Below, piece by piece: positions 6,955 through 14,498 of a stretch of 33,487 nt of DNA; position 1 is the first letter of the stretch; every line of letters starts with the position of its first letter. The notes below the pieces were generated by a model. It had not been told where the DNA came from and searched no databases. It was given only the letters and a program-made list of their open reading frames with translations. The position numbers and the translations under genes were made by a program. The DNA is from an uncultured Bacilli bacterium (GTDB taxonomy: Bacteria; Bacillota_I; Bacilli_A; RF39; UBA660): contig CANQPR010000002.1 of the NCBI GenBank assembly GCA_947625715.1, positions 1 to 33,487 of the forward strand, read 5' to 3'.

Positions 6955-8232
6955 ATGTTTCAAGATGAAGTTAAACTTAAACTTATTGCCGGTAAAGGGG
7001 GCGATGGGTGTACATCATTTCGAAGAGAAAAATATATACCTATGGGAGGACCAGATGGCGGTAGTGGTGGCAAAGGTGGTGACATCATCTTCGTTGCAGA
7101 AAAAGGTCTCAAAACCCTTGTTGATTTAAAATATCATAAAATTATCAAAGCTATGAAAGGGGAAAATGGCAAAGGTAAAAATAAAACTGGGGCCAAAGCT
7201 GAAAATATCTATGTTAAAGTCCCTCTTGGCACGACTATCTTTGATTGTGATACTAATTTAGTATTAGCGGATTTAACCAAAGACAAAGAAGAAGTTTTAA
7301 TAGCCCATGGAGGAAGAGGGGGAAGAGGAAACACTGCTTTTGCTACTCATGAAAAACCTGCTCCAACTTTTTCTGAATTAGGCGAACCAGGGGAAATTAG
7401 ATATATAAAATGTGAATTAAAGGTCCTAGCAGATGTTGGCCTAGTTGGCATGCCTAGTGTTGGAAAATCATCAATTTTAAACGCTGTTAGTGATGCCAAA
7501 GCCAAAATTGGAGCTTATCATTTTACCACCCTAAATCCTAATTTAGGGGTTGTAAGCCTAAAAGATAATAGTACTTTTGTATTAGCTGATTTACCAGGAA
7601 TGATAAAAGGAGCATCTAAAGGAATTGGCCTAGGTGATAAATTTTTAAAACATGCTAGTAGAACTCGCATTTTAGCCCATGTAATTGACATGTCTGGCCT
7701 AGAAGAAAGAAATCCTGTTGAAGACTATGAGACAATTCGAAATGAAATCAAGGCCTATAGTAATTCATTAGCTAATAAAAAAGAAATTATCATTGCAAAT
7801 AAAATGGATATACCTGGGGCGAAAGAAAACTTAGAAAAATTTACTTCCCGCTATCCAGATAAAGAAATAATTCCAATATCCGCTATTCAAAAAAAAGGCT
7901 TAGATAAACTTATGTTAAAATTAAAACAAACACTAGATGAAATAGAAACCGAAAATCTTTATAATGAAGATGATTATGAACAAACCATAATTTATCGTTT
8001 TAAAAAAGAAAAACCATATACCATTACTAAGGAAGATGATATTTGGGTTATAAAAGGAAAAGACATTGAAAAATTATTTGCTATGACCAGATTTGATGAA
8101 GAAGAAGCAGTTATTAGATTTGCAAGAAAATTAAAAGGAATGGGTATAGATGAAGAATTAGAAAAATTAGGGGCCCAAAATGGTGATGAAGTACAAATAA
8201 ATGATTATATTTTTGAGTGGAAAAATAATTAA
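6955..8232 (+). CDS. obgE: Obg family GTPase ObgE/CgtA
   Basis: Obg is an essential GTPase for 50S subunit assembly and stress signalling. All three domains are present. The glycine-rich Obg fold covers about 1-158 (GKGGDGCTSFRREK, GGPDGGSGGKGGD, GGRGGRGNTAF). The G domain has GMPSVGKS (165-172), TTLNPNLG, DLPG (212-215), NKMD (282-285) and SAI near 308. The C-terminal OCT domain covers about 355-425. The 425-residue length is normal. It has its own promoter and AAAGGAGG, separate from the rpmA operon because of the inserted surface-protein gene. Confidence 0.98.
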   Translation: MFQDEVKLKLIAGKGGDGCTSFRREKYIPMGGPDGGSGGKGGDIIFVAEKGLKTLVDLKYHKIIKAMKGENGKGKNKTGAKAENIYVKVPLGTTIFDCDTNLVLADLTKDKEEVLIAHGGRGGRGNTAFATHEKPAPTFSELGEPGEIRYIKCELKVLADVGLVGMPSVGKSSILNAVSDAKAKIGAYHFTTLNPNLGVVSLKDNSTFVLADLPGMIKGASKGIGLGDKFLKHASRTRILAHVIDMSGLEERNPVEDYETIRNEIKAYSNSLANKKEIIIANKMDIPGAKENLEKFTSRYPDKEIIPISAIQKKGLDKLMLKLKQTLDEIETENLYNEDDYEQTIIYRFKKEKPYTITKEDDIWVIKGKDIEKLFAMTRFDEEEAVIRFARKLKGMGIDEELEKLGAQNGDEVQINDYIFEWKNN

Positions 8233-8260
8233 TGACTTTTAATCAAAATTTTGTTACAAT
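8232..8260 (+). promoter_or_regulatory. Promoter of the HerA-like gene
   Basis: ATGACT (8232-8237), a 17-bp spacer and TACAAT (8255-8260), with TGT directly before the -10 (extended -10). It begins at the obgE stop codon. Confidence 0.6.
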
Positions 8261-8285
8261 TTAATTAGGAATAGGGTGTGATTAG

Positions 8286-10250
8286 ATGTTTGGTAAAATT
8301 AAATTTATAAGTGAATCAGTAGCTCATGTAGAAAACACCTTAAGTTCAAATGAAACTACCGATTTAATGAATGTTCATGTTATATTTGAAGCTCCAAACC
8401 AAAGAATATTAGGGGAAATATCTGAAATAAATCCTGAAGAAATTAAAATCAATTTTTTAGGAGAGTATATAGATGACCGTTATGTCAATGGTGTTATTAG
8501 AAAACCTCTTTTATCTAGTAAAATTAGAATTATTAATGAAAAAGAATTGCAGAAATTGATTGGTGCCAAAAGTGATACTTCCTTTGAATTAGGCAAAAGT
8601 GCGATATATAAAAACTATATAGTATATCCATCTATTAATGATTTTTTCTCAAACCATTTTTTTATCTGTGGTAATTCCGGAGCTGGTAAAACGCATGGGG
8701 TATCAAGAATTATTCAAAATGTCTTTCAAAATCAAGATTTAGTTCAAAAAAATGCTAATATGTTTTTATTTGATGCCTATGGTGAATACAAAAATGCTTT
8801 TTCAAGCATTAATAAATATAATCCTGAATATCACTATAAATTTATAACTAGCCATATTCAAGATGAAACGGATGTTCCCCTTGAAATACCTGTTAGTTTA
8901 TTAAATTTAGATGATATGGCCCTTTTATTACAGGCTAGTTCTCATAGTCAACTTCCCATCATTGAAAGAACCATTCGTCTTGCCAAAATATTTAGTCAAA
9001 ATACTAAAGAAAGTGAAGAATATAAAAATCATTTAATTGCTAAAGCCTTACTAGCCATTTTATTTAGTAATCAAACAACTGCTCATAAAAAAAATGAAAT
9101 ATTTACAATCATTGAAACCTGTCATACCCCTGATTTTAACTTTGATTCTAAAATCGCTGGTCTTGGTTATACAAGAAGTTTTTCTGAATGCTTTGAAATA
9201 GATTCCAATGGTAATTTTGGTGAATCAGTATTAATAACCGATTATATTTTAAAACATGTTAATGATGCTTTAGAAGAAATGAAAGAACCGGAAATATACT
9301 CTTATTCTATGCTTGATTTTTCTAAAGCCTTAGAATTTACATTAATAAGTGAAGGCTTTCAAAACAACACTAAAGTATATGATGATGCTATTATCTTAAA
9401 AGTTCGAATTAGTACCATTTTAAATACTAAAGTAGGTAATTATTTTACTAATAATGGTTATACAACTAAAGAAGAATTTGTTAAAAGTTTAATTATGGAT
9501 AATAATCAAAAAGCCCAAATAATAAATATTAACTTAGAAGATGTTGATGATGTTTATGCTAAAGTAATAGTTAAAATAATATGTCGTATTATTTTTGAAT
9601 ACACCAAAAGTTTAAAAGACCGTGCTAGCTTACCATGTCATCTAATTTTAGAAGAAGCTCACCGTTACATTCAAAAAGATAATGATACTTTCTTACTTGG
9701 ATATAATATATTTGATAGAATAGCCAAAGAAGGTCGTAAATACGGAGCTATTTTAGGAATAATTTCGCAAAGACCTGTTGAAATAAGCGATACTGTTATT
9801 GCTCAAGTATCAAATTTCTTAATCTTTAAAATGACTCACCCTAAAGATTTAAAATATATTGAAGAAATGTTACCAAATATTTCCAGTGATGTTATTGAAA
9901 AACAAAAAACATTGCAACCTGGTAACTGTGTAGCCTTTGGTGGGGCTTTTAAAATACCAATGATTGTTCGCATGAATATGCCCGATCCACCTCCATATTC
10001 ATCAAACTGTAATGTATCTAAATGTTGGACTATGGAAAATAAATTTGCCGTTAATAGTGAGGTGACTAATCCTCCAATAAATACTCAAAATAATCCTTCA
10101 CCAATCGAAAATATTGATATCAATCAACCAAATAATAATCAAAATGAAACAGAAGTAAGTAGTAGTTCAAATCCAACTTTAAATTTCCAAACAGACCCAT
10201 TAAACAACCAAAGTAATAATATTCCTAAATTTATTAATCCTGGCTTTTAA
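8286..10250 (+). CDS. HerA/DUF87-type ATPase (hexameric translocase family)
   Basis: A 654-residue P-loop ATPase of the HerA-FtsK group. An N-terminal beta-rich part (about 1-110) resembles the HAS barrel of HerA. It is followed by Walker A GNSGAGKT (129-136), Walker B-type LILEEAHRY (near 455-463), the ISQRPVEIS sensor motif and IFKMTHPKDL. The last 70 residues are Asn/Pro/Ser/Gln-rich and probably disordered. HerA proteins pump DNA with the nuclease NurA in archaea, and bacterial relatives serve in defence pairs such as SIR2-HerA. No nuclease or SIR2 partner lies nearby: it is a single-gene unit between obgE and a 6S RNA. Substrate and role are therefore unknown; a housekeeping DNA-handling ATPase is as likely as defence. 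Confidence 0.75.
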   Translation: MFGKIKFISESVAHVENTLSSNETTDLMNVHVIFEAPNQRILGEISEINPEEIKINFLGEYIDDRYVNGVIRKPLLSSKIRIINEKELQKLIGAKSDTSFELGKSAIYKNYIVYPSINDFFSNHFFICGNSGAGKTHGVSRIIQNVFQNQDLVQKNANMFLFDAYGEYKNAFSSINKYNPEYHYKFITSHIQDETDVPLEIPVSLLNLDDMALLLQASSHSQLPIIERTIRLAKIFSQNTKESEEYKNHLIAKALLAILFSNQTTAHKKNEIFTIIETCHTPDFNFDSKIAGLGYTRSFSECFEIDSNGNFGESVLITDYILKHVNDALEEMKEPEIYSYSMLDFSKALEFTLISEGFQNNTKVYDDAIILKVRISTILNTKVGNYFTNNGYTTKEEFVKSLIMDNNQKAQIININLEDVDDVYAKVIVKIICRIIFEYTKSLKDRASLPCHLILEEAHRYIQKDNDTFLLGYNIFDRIAKEGRKYGAILGIISQRPVEISDTVIAQVSNFLIFKMTHPKDLKYIEEMLPNISSDVIEKQKTLQPGNCVAFGGAFKIPMIVRMNMPDPPPYSSNCNVSKCWTMENKFAVNSEVTNPPINTQNNPSPIENIDINQPNNNQNETEVSSSSNPTLNFQTDPLNNQSNNIPKFINPGF

Positions 10251-10258
10251 ATTAGTCC

Positions 10259-10287
10259 TTGTTAAATAAAAAAGTTGATGATATAAT
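10259..10287 (+). promoter_or_regulatory. Promoter of the 6S RNA candidate
   Basis: TTGTTA (10259-10264), a 17-bp spacer and a perfect TATAAT (10282-10287). It predicts a transcript start near 10294, just before the long-range stem of the RNA. Confidence 0.75.
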
Positions 10288-10294
10288 TAAATTA

Positions 10295-10470
10295 CCAGAA
10301 GATAAGTAAGATTTGCATAAAACCGACTATGGTGATACTTGGGAGTCAGAACTCTATACGGTGTAGAAGACTAATCCATTAAGTGAATTAGGATCCTAAA
10401 ATATAGATGAGATGCCCACCTGCTGATGAGCGGGATTTTATCACACTTGCTTACTTTTGGTTTTTTTATG
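10295..10470 (+). ncRNA. ssrS: Candidate 6S RNA (transcription regulator)
   Basis: A gene-free stretch of about 175 bases with its own promoter folds as a long rod. The closing helix pairs AAGTAAG (10304-10310) with CTTACTT (10450-10456). After an internal loop, ATAAAACC (10317-10324) pairs with GG-a-TTTTAT (10433-10441). Further in, CTATA (10354-10358) pairs with TATAG (10402-10406), and an apical hairpin forms from CTAAT (10371-10375) and ATTAG (10387-10391). A T-rich tract follows. Rod shape and size fit 6S RNA, which binds sigma-A RNA polymerase. In B. subtilis, 6S-1 (bsrA) lies between aspS and the tcdA homologue yrvM, the same neighbour as here. A cis-regulatory leader of tcdA is the main alternative. 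Confidence 0.65.
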
Positions 10471-10480
10471 GGAGGAAAAA

Positions 10481-11140
10481 ATGTTTGAGAGATTAGAATA
10501 TTTAATTCCCCTTGCCAAATTAACTGATTTAAATGTTTTATTAATTGGGCTTGGCGGAGTAGGGGGATATGCTTTAGAATGTTTAATTAGAAGTGGTATT
10601 AAAAACATCACTGTAGTTGATTATGATGTATTTGAACTATCAAATTTAAATCGACAAATCCTTGCTAATATAAATAATATTGGTGAAAAAAAAGTTGAGG
10701 AAGCCAAAAAGCATGCCAAATCTATTTTAAAAAACGTAAACATCACTGCCCTTGATGAAAAATTAACACCATTTAATATCGAAGAATTATTAAAAAATAA
10801 CTATGATTATATAATTGATGCTTGTGATGATATAAAAGTTAAAACCAAACTTATTATTTTAGCCCATGAAAAAAAATTAAATTTAATTAGTTGTATGGGT
10901 ACCGCAAATAAGTTAAATCCTCATCTTTTTGAAATAACTACGCTTAATAAAACTTATAATGACCCCATTGCCAAAAAATTACGTGCTAATTTAGATAAAA
11001 AATACCATAAAGTAAAAGTTGTATGGAGTAGTGAATTAAGTAAAAAACAAAAAGAATTAGGTACAATTTGTCCAATACCAATGATAGCTGGAGCTTATTT
11101 AGCTAGTTATGTTATCAATGACGCTATTAAAAAAAGCTAG
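10481..11140 (+). CDS. tcdA: tRNA threonylcarbamoyladenosine dehydratase TcdA
   Basis: TcdA is an E1-like enzyme that uses ATP to cyclise t6A to ct6A at position 37 of ANN-decoding tRNAs. The 219-residue protein has the nucleotide loop GLGGVGG (23-29), the VVDYDVFELSNLNRQ segment typical of ThiF/E1 folds, and DACDD. The late VVWSSE and GTICPIPMIAGAYLASYVI match the TcdA/YgdL subfamily. I chose ATG at 10481, preceded by GGGAGG, over a TTG 24 bases upstream. It directly follows the 6S RNA candidate and converges on gpsA, with only three bases between the stops and no clear terminator. Confidence 0.9.
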   Translation: MFERLEYLIPLAKLTDLNVLLIGLGGVGGYALECLIRSGIKNITVVDYDVFELSNLNRQILANINNIGEKKVEEAKKHAKSILKNVNITALDEKLTPFNIEELLKNNYDYIIDACDDIKVKTKLIILAHEKKLNLISCMGTANKLNPHLFEITTLNKTYNDPIAKKLRANLDKKYHKVKVVWSSELSKKQKELGTICPIPMIAGAYLASYVINDAIKKS

Positions 11141-11143
11141 TTA

Positions 11144-12034
11144 TTATTTTTCTAAATAAGATAAAATAATATCTGGCTTTTTTTGTTTATTTAAGACTTC
11201 ATCTAATAAATTAATAATGATTAATTCATAATTATGTAATTGTAAATATTCTTTTAAATTATTAAACATTTGCCAACCTTCAACAGTATTCTTTTCTAAA
11301 AACGTTTTTGCTTCTTTAGAATTTTTAACAAGAAGCGTACCATAGGTGTAATTACGAGATTTGCTAGAGGAAGCCGTTAAAAAATAATCTCCTAACTCTC
11401 CATAAGAAAAACTTTTTTCCTTAGTTACTTTAAGGCTTTCTTGTAAGGCTTTAACTAAAAAAGAAATAACCGTTGAATAAGAATTAGTTAATTGCCAAAT
11501 GATGCCTGATGCAAGAGCAATAATATTTTTATAAATACTCATAAATTGTAAATTTAATTCACTGCTTGCTATATCAACAATTGCCCTATTCAAAAACAAA
11601 TTGTTAAATATACCCATATCATCACTAGATAGGCTAAAGAAAGCTTTTTTAGCCTTATTTATATCACTAGCAATCGTCGGACCTGAAAAAAAATAAATTT
11701 GATTAGATAATTCCTTTTTAGTATAAGAAAGTAAAAAATTATTTTTAACCATTCCCTTTGTCCCAATATAAATAATGGTTTTATCATCAATATCGTCTTT
11801 TAAATTATCTATTGTTTGTTCATAAAAAGAAGATGAAATTAAAAGAAATACGATATCAGCATTAATTAGGGCATCTTTAAAAGAATTAGTATATGAAATA
11901 TTTAAATTTTTTTTCAAAGTCGGTATTAAATTCTCATCATGGACCCACATTTTTAAATGATTATGGGTATTGTAACTTAATAATTTTGCTATAGACATAC
12001 TATATACACCACAGCCTATTAAAGTAATATTCAT
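11144..12034 (-). CDS. gpsA: Divergent NAD(P)-dependent glycerol-3-phosphate dehydrogenase
   Basis: GpsA makes sn-glycerol 3-phosphate for phospholipids. This 296-residue protein keeps the fold: an N-terminal Rossmann loop GCGVYSMSIA, ADIVFLLISS, then SGPTIASDI (GpsA usually SGPSFA). The catalytic-lysine motif is KNIIALASGI, and GDYFLTASSSKSRNYTYG corresponds to the usual GDL-LT-S-SRN-FG. It is about 35 residues shorter than typical GpsA, and the Rossmann loop deviates from GxGxxG/A. Thus activity is likely but not certain. Its ATG overlaps the rarA stop as TAATG, so it is translated together with rarA. Confidence 0.75.
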   Translation of the reverse strand: MNITLIGCGVYSMSIAKLLSYNTHNHLKMWVHDENLIPTLKKNLNISYTNSFKDALINADIVFLLISSSFYEQTIDNLKDDIDDKTIIYIGTKGMVKNNFLLSYTKKELSNQIYFFSGPTIASDINKAKKAFFSLSSDDMGIFNNLFLNRAIVDIASSELNLQFMSIYKNIIALASGIIWQLTNSYSTVISFLVKALQESLKVTKEKSFSYGELGDYFLTASSSKSRNYTYGTLLVKNSKEAKTFLEKNTVEGWQMFNNLKEYLQLHNYELIIINLLDEVLNKQKKPDIILSYLEK

Positions 12035-13233
12035 TATTTTTCGCCTCGCATTTCTTGATATAGTTTATATAAATTCATTTCATATTTATTATTTTTGGGT
12101 TGATAGTATTTTTTGCCTATTAAACCACTTGGCATATAATTTTGTTTAACATAACTATGGGGATAATTATGGGGATATAAATAAGTTTTAGATGTAGTTT
12201 TTATATTATCGGGAACATTACCTGTGCTTCCTTTTTTAATATCGTTTAAAGCTTCATCAAAAGCGAGGTGTGCTGAATTAGACTTAGGAGATAAAGCCAT
12301 TTCCGTAACAATTGTTCCTAAAGGAATTCTTGCTTCTGGTAACCCAACTAAATTAGCGGCATTAATCGCAGCCATTAATTTAGGTCCTAATGAAGGGTTA
12401 GCTAGACCAATATCTTCATAACAAATAACACTTAATCTTCTATATATTATATCTAAATCACCCGCACTAACCAATCTAGCTAAATAATGAAGGGAAGCAT
12501 CAACATCACTTCCACGAATTGATTTTTGTAAAGCTGATAACACATCGAAATGTCCATCACCATCTTTGTCATGGAAAAAAATTGGTTTTGCGCCTATATT
12601 TTTTAATACTGAAAGGGTTATATGATGATTTTCACTACTATAATAAGCTACCTCTAAAAGGGAAATCGCATTTCTTAAATCGCCGGAACTTGATTCTATA
12701 AGATATTTTAAAGCTTCATTATCAATATCTATTCCTTCTAAAAATTGACAAGCTTTTTTAACACCCTTTAAAATATCGTCAAACCCTAATTCATGCAATT
12801 CATATAATTGAACTCGGCTTCTAATTGCCGGATTAATAGAGTAATAAGGATTAGAGGTAGTAAGACCAATTAAAGTTATTAAGCCACTTTCAATATATGG
12901 TAATAATATATCTTGTTTATCTTTATTCATGCGATGTATTTCATCAATAACTAATATTTCTTCACCATTCATTTTGGCTTCCTCAATAGCCATTAAAAAA
13001 TCTTCTTTTTTATTGATGGTTGCATTCATAAAACGATAGGGAACATTAAGTTCATTTACAATAGCATTAGCAATACTTGTTTTTCCTATTCCTGGTTTAC
13101 CATATAAAATCATTGAAAATAAATGTTTATTCATAACAAGTTCATATAATACTTTTCCTTTTAAAACTAAATGGTCTTGCCCAATAATATCACTTAACTT
13201 ATTAGGACGCATTTTATTTGCTAAATTTTCCAT
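12034..13233 (-). CDS. rarA: Replication-associated recombination protein RarA (MgsA)
   Basis: RarA is an AAA+ ATPase related to clamp loaders that acts at stalled replication forks. The 399-residue protein has Walker A GKPGIGKT (45-52), Walker B ILVIDEIH (93-100), the sensor TTSNPYYSINPAIRSR and the C-terminal tetramerisation region (RGSDVDASLHYLARLV, ICYEDIGLANP, HNYPHSYVKQNYMP). ATG at 13233 is preceded by TTGGAGGAAG, far better than upstream in-frame starts at up to 13287. It fires from a TTGTCA-17-TATAAT promoter whose -35 overlaps that of the divergent Xer gene. B. subtilis also has its rarA (yrvN) beside the tcdA homologue. Confidence 0.95.
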   Translation of the reverse strand: MENLANKMRPNKLSDIIGQDHLVLKGKVLYELVMNKHLFSMILYGKPGIGKTSIANAIVNELNVPYRFMNATINKKEDFLMAIEEAKMNGEEILVIDEIHRMNKDKQDILLPYIESGLITLIGLTTSNPYYSINPAIRSRVQLYELHELGFDDILKGVKKACQFLEGIDIDNEALKYLIESSSGDLRNAISLLEVAYYSSENHHITLSVLKNIGAKPIFFHDKDGDGHFDVLSALQKSIRGSDVDASLHYLARLVSAGDLDIIYRRLSVICYEDIGLANPSLGPKLMAAINAANLVGLPEARIPLGTIVTEMALSPKSNSAHLAFDEALNDIKKGSTGNVPDNIKTTSKTYLYPHNYPHSYVKQNYMPSGLIGKKYYQPKNNKYEMNLYKLYQEMRGEK

Positions 13234-13251
13234 TTTTCTTCCTCCAACAAT

Positions 13252-13302
13252 ATTATAACAAAAGAACATGTGTTTGACAATTTTCAAATAGTTTTATATA
13301 CT
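13252..13302. promoter_or_regulatory. Divergent rarA / xer promoters sharing a -35 region
   Basis: On +, TTGACA (13274-13279), 17 bp, TATACT (13297-13302) drives the Xer recombinase. On -, TTGTCA (13280-13275), 17 bp, TATAAT (13257-13252) drives rarA. The two -35 hexamers overlap by five bases, so polymerase cannot sit on both at once. Confidence 0.85.
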
Positions 13303-13320
13303 AAAAAGAGAGTGATAATA

Positions 13321-14202
13321 ATGAATGAAAAAGCCATTATAAGATATTTTGAACACTTAAAATATGAAAAAAAATTAAGTGAAAACACCCAAAATTCCTA
13401 TCAAGAAGAATTAATGACAATCATAGATTTTTTTCACAATAAAAGTCCTTTAACATACACTTCCTGTGACATAAACCAATTTTTAAAATACTTGGATGAT
13501 AAACATTATCAATCAACAACTAAAGCCCATTATATAACAGTATTAAATAATTTTTATTTATTTTGTATAAAAGAAGGTTATCTAAATAAAAATCCTTGTG
13601 AAAATATTTTTATGCCCAAATTAACCAAGCATTTACCTGATATTTTAAATTATGAGGAAATAGATAGATTATTAGATATTCCTTTAAATAACGCTTATGA
13701 TTATCGAACTAAAGCTATGTTAGAATTAAATTATGCTTGCGGTTTAAGAGTAAGTGAATTAACTCATTTAAAATTACAAGATATTGATTATCAAAACGAA
13801 ATATTAAGAATAATAGGGAAGGGGAGTAAAGAAAGAATTGTTCCTTATAATCAAACTAGTAAAAAATTTCTGTTAAAATATATAAATGACTATCGAAAAA
13901 ATTTAATAAAAAAAGGGAAAAATTGTGACTATGTTTTTTTAAATAACTTAGGAACAGGAATATCAAGACAAGGTTATTTTAAAATATTAAAACAATGTGC
14001 GACTAAAGCTAACATAAAAAAAACAATAAGCCCTCATACCCTTAGACATTCTTTTGCTACCCACTTACTAGAAAATGGTGCTGATTTAAGAGTTATTCAA
14101 GAATTTTTAGGCCATAGTGACATATCGACTACTCAAATATATACCCATTTATCCCAAGAAAAAATTAAAAAAGAATACAATGAATGTCATCCAAGAGCAT
14201 AA
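13321..14202 (+). CDS. Xer-type tyrosine recombinase (XerC/XerD-like)
   Basis: A 293-residue recombinase with an N-terminal SAM-like core-binding domain (1-100) and a C-terminal catalytic domain. The full active site is visible: R143 (CGLRVSEL), K167 (IGKGSKER), H239 and R242 (HTLRHSFATHLL), H265 (LGHSDI) and nucleophile Y274 (TQIYTH). Length and spacing fit chromosomal XerC/XerD, which resolve chromosome dimers at dif. I chose ATG at 13321; the longer frame runs through the promoter. It ends at a bidirectional terminator. A dif-like site lies only 2 kb downstream, which recalls the single-recombinase XerS and XerH systems. I cannot tell XerC, XerD or a solo Xer apart by eye. Confidence 0.92.
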   Translation: MNEKAIIRYFEHLKYEKKLSENTQNSYQEELMTIIDFFHNKSPLTYTSCDINQFLKYLDDKHYQSTTKAHYITVLNNFYLFCIKEGYLNKNPCENIFMPKLTKHLPDILNYEEIDRLLDIPLNNAYDYRTKAMLELNYACGLRVSELTHLKLQDIDYQNEILRIIGKGSKERIVPYNQTSKKFLLKYINDYRKNLIKKGKNCDYVFLNNLGTGISRQGYFKILKQCATKANIKKTISPHTLRHSFATHLLENGADLRVIQEFLGHSDISTTQIYTHLSQEKIKKEYNECHPRA

Positions 14203-14231
14203 AAAGAAGGAATTAATGTCATTCCTTCTTT
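14203..14231. terminator. Bidirectional terminator between xer and the 51-aa gene
   Basis: AAAGAAGGAAT (14203-14213) pairs perfectly with ATTCCTTCTTT (14221-14231) around a 7-base loop, with A residues on the left and T residues on the right. It can serve both convergent genes. Confidence 0.85.
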
Positions 14232-14235
14232 ATAA

Positions 14236-14391
14236 TTAACAAGTACGATTATTTTTGTTTTCTTCATTTCTAGAACTTTCATTTCTTCTAGAATTTTCAT
14301 TTTTTCTAGAACTTTCGTTTTTTCTAGAATTTTCGTTTCTTCTTTGATTATTTGAAGAACGGTTTTCATTACGACTTTCATTTCTTTTCAT
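14236..14391 (-). CDS. 51-aa disordered Asn/Arg/Glu/Ser repeat protein
   Basis: This short gene is supported by a perfect GGGAGGT seven bases before ATG at 14391, a clean TAA at 14236-14238 and a terminator just beyond. The product starts MKRNESRNENRSSNN and is almost wholly Asn, Arg, Glu, Ser and Lys, with no hydrophobic residue after Met1 and a single Cys at the end. Four units of the type SRKNES / SRKNEN / SRRNES are encoded by exact 18-bp repeats. It must be disordered and charge-patterned. I recognise no family. Low-complexity Arg/Ser/Lys repeats occur in spore-coat proteins such as CotG, and a forespore-like promoter fits upstream, so a spore-associated or nucleic-acid-coating role is a guess. 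Confidence 0.7.
   Translation of the reverse strand: MKRNESRNENRSSNNQRRNENSRKNESSRKNENSRRNESSRNEENKNNRTC
14268..14339. repeat. Four 18-bp tandem repeats centred on TTCTAGAA
   Basis: TTCTAGAA recurs at 14268, 14286, 14304 and 14322, exactly 18 bp apart, within otherwise similar units. The period is a multiple of three and encodes the six-residue repeat of the 51-aa protein, so copy-number change would keep the frame. Confidence 0.9.
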
Positions 14392-14410
14392 AATTTTTAC
14401 CTCCCAATAG

Positions 14411-14439
14411 TATTATGAGATGTTTTTTTAATATCATAC
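14411..14439 (-). promoter_or_regulatory. Possible sigma-G-like promoter of the 51-aa gene
   Basis: On the - strand GTATG (14439-14435), 17 bp, CATAATA (14417-14411) resembles the forespore sigma-G pattern as I recall it (gHATR, then CATWMTA). The same -10 read as sigma-A (CATAAT) has no usable -35. Short motifs in AT-rich DNA make chance likely. Confidence 0.35.
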
Positions 14440-14449
14440 TTAATTTTCA

Positions 14450-14478
14450 TTGCCAATGTTTGGTATTTTTAGTAAAAT
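14450..14478 (+). promoter_or_regulatory. Promoter of the 304-aa unknown gene
   Basis: TTGCCA (14450-14455), 17 bp, TAAAAT (14473-14478). AAGGAATGA and ATG follow at 14499. Confidence 0.65.
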
Positions 14479-14498
14479 AAACATCAAGGAATGATGAA

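Noticed and set aside
10303..10460. Riboswitch controlling tcdA
   Set aside because: Possible, but no known riboswitch core is recognised; the separate promoter, rod shape and synteny fit 6S RNA better. Kept as an alternative there.
14187..14381. 64-codon open frame on - rich in Lys, Glu, Met and Ile
   Set aside because: It is an alternative frame of the 18-bp repeats. It runs through the bidirectional terminator into xer and has no ribosome site, whereas the 51-aa frame has GGGAGGT.
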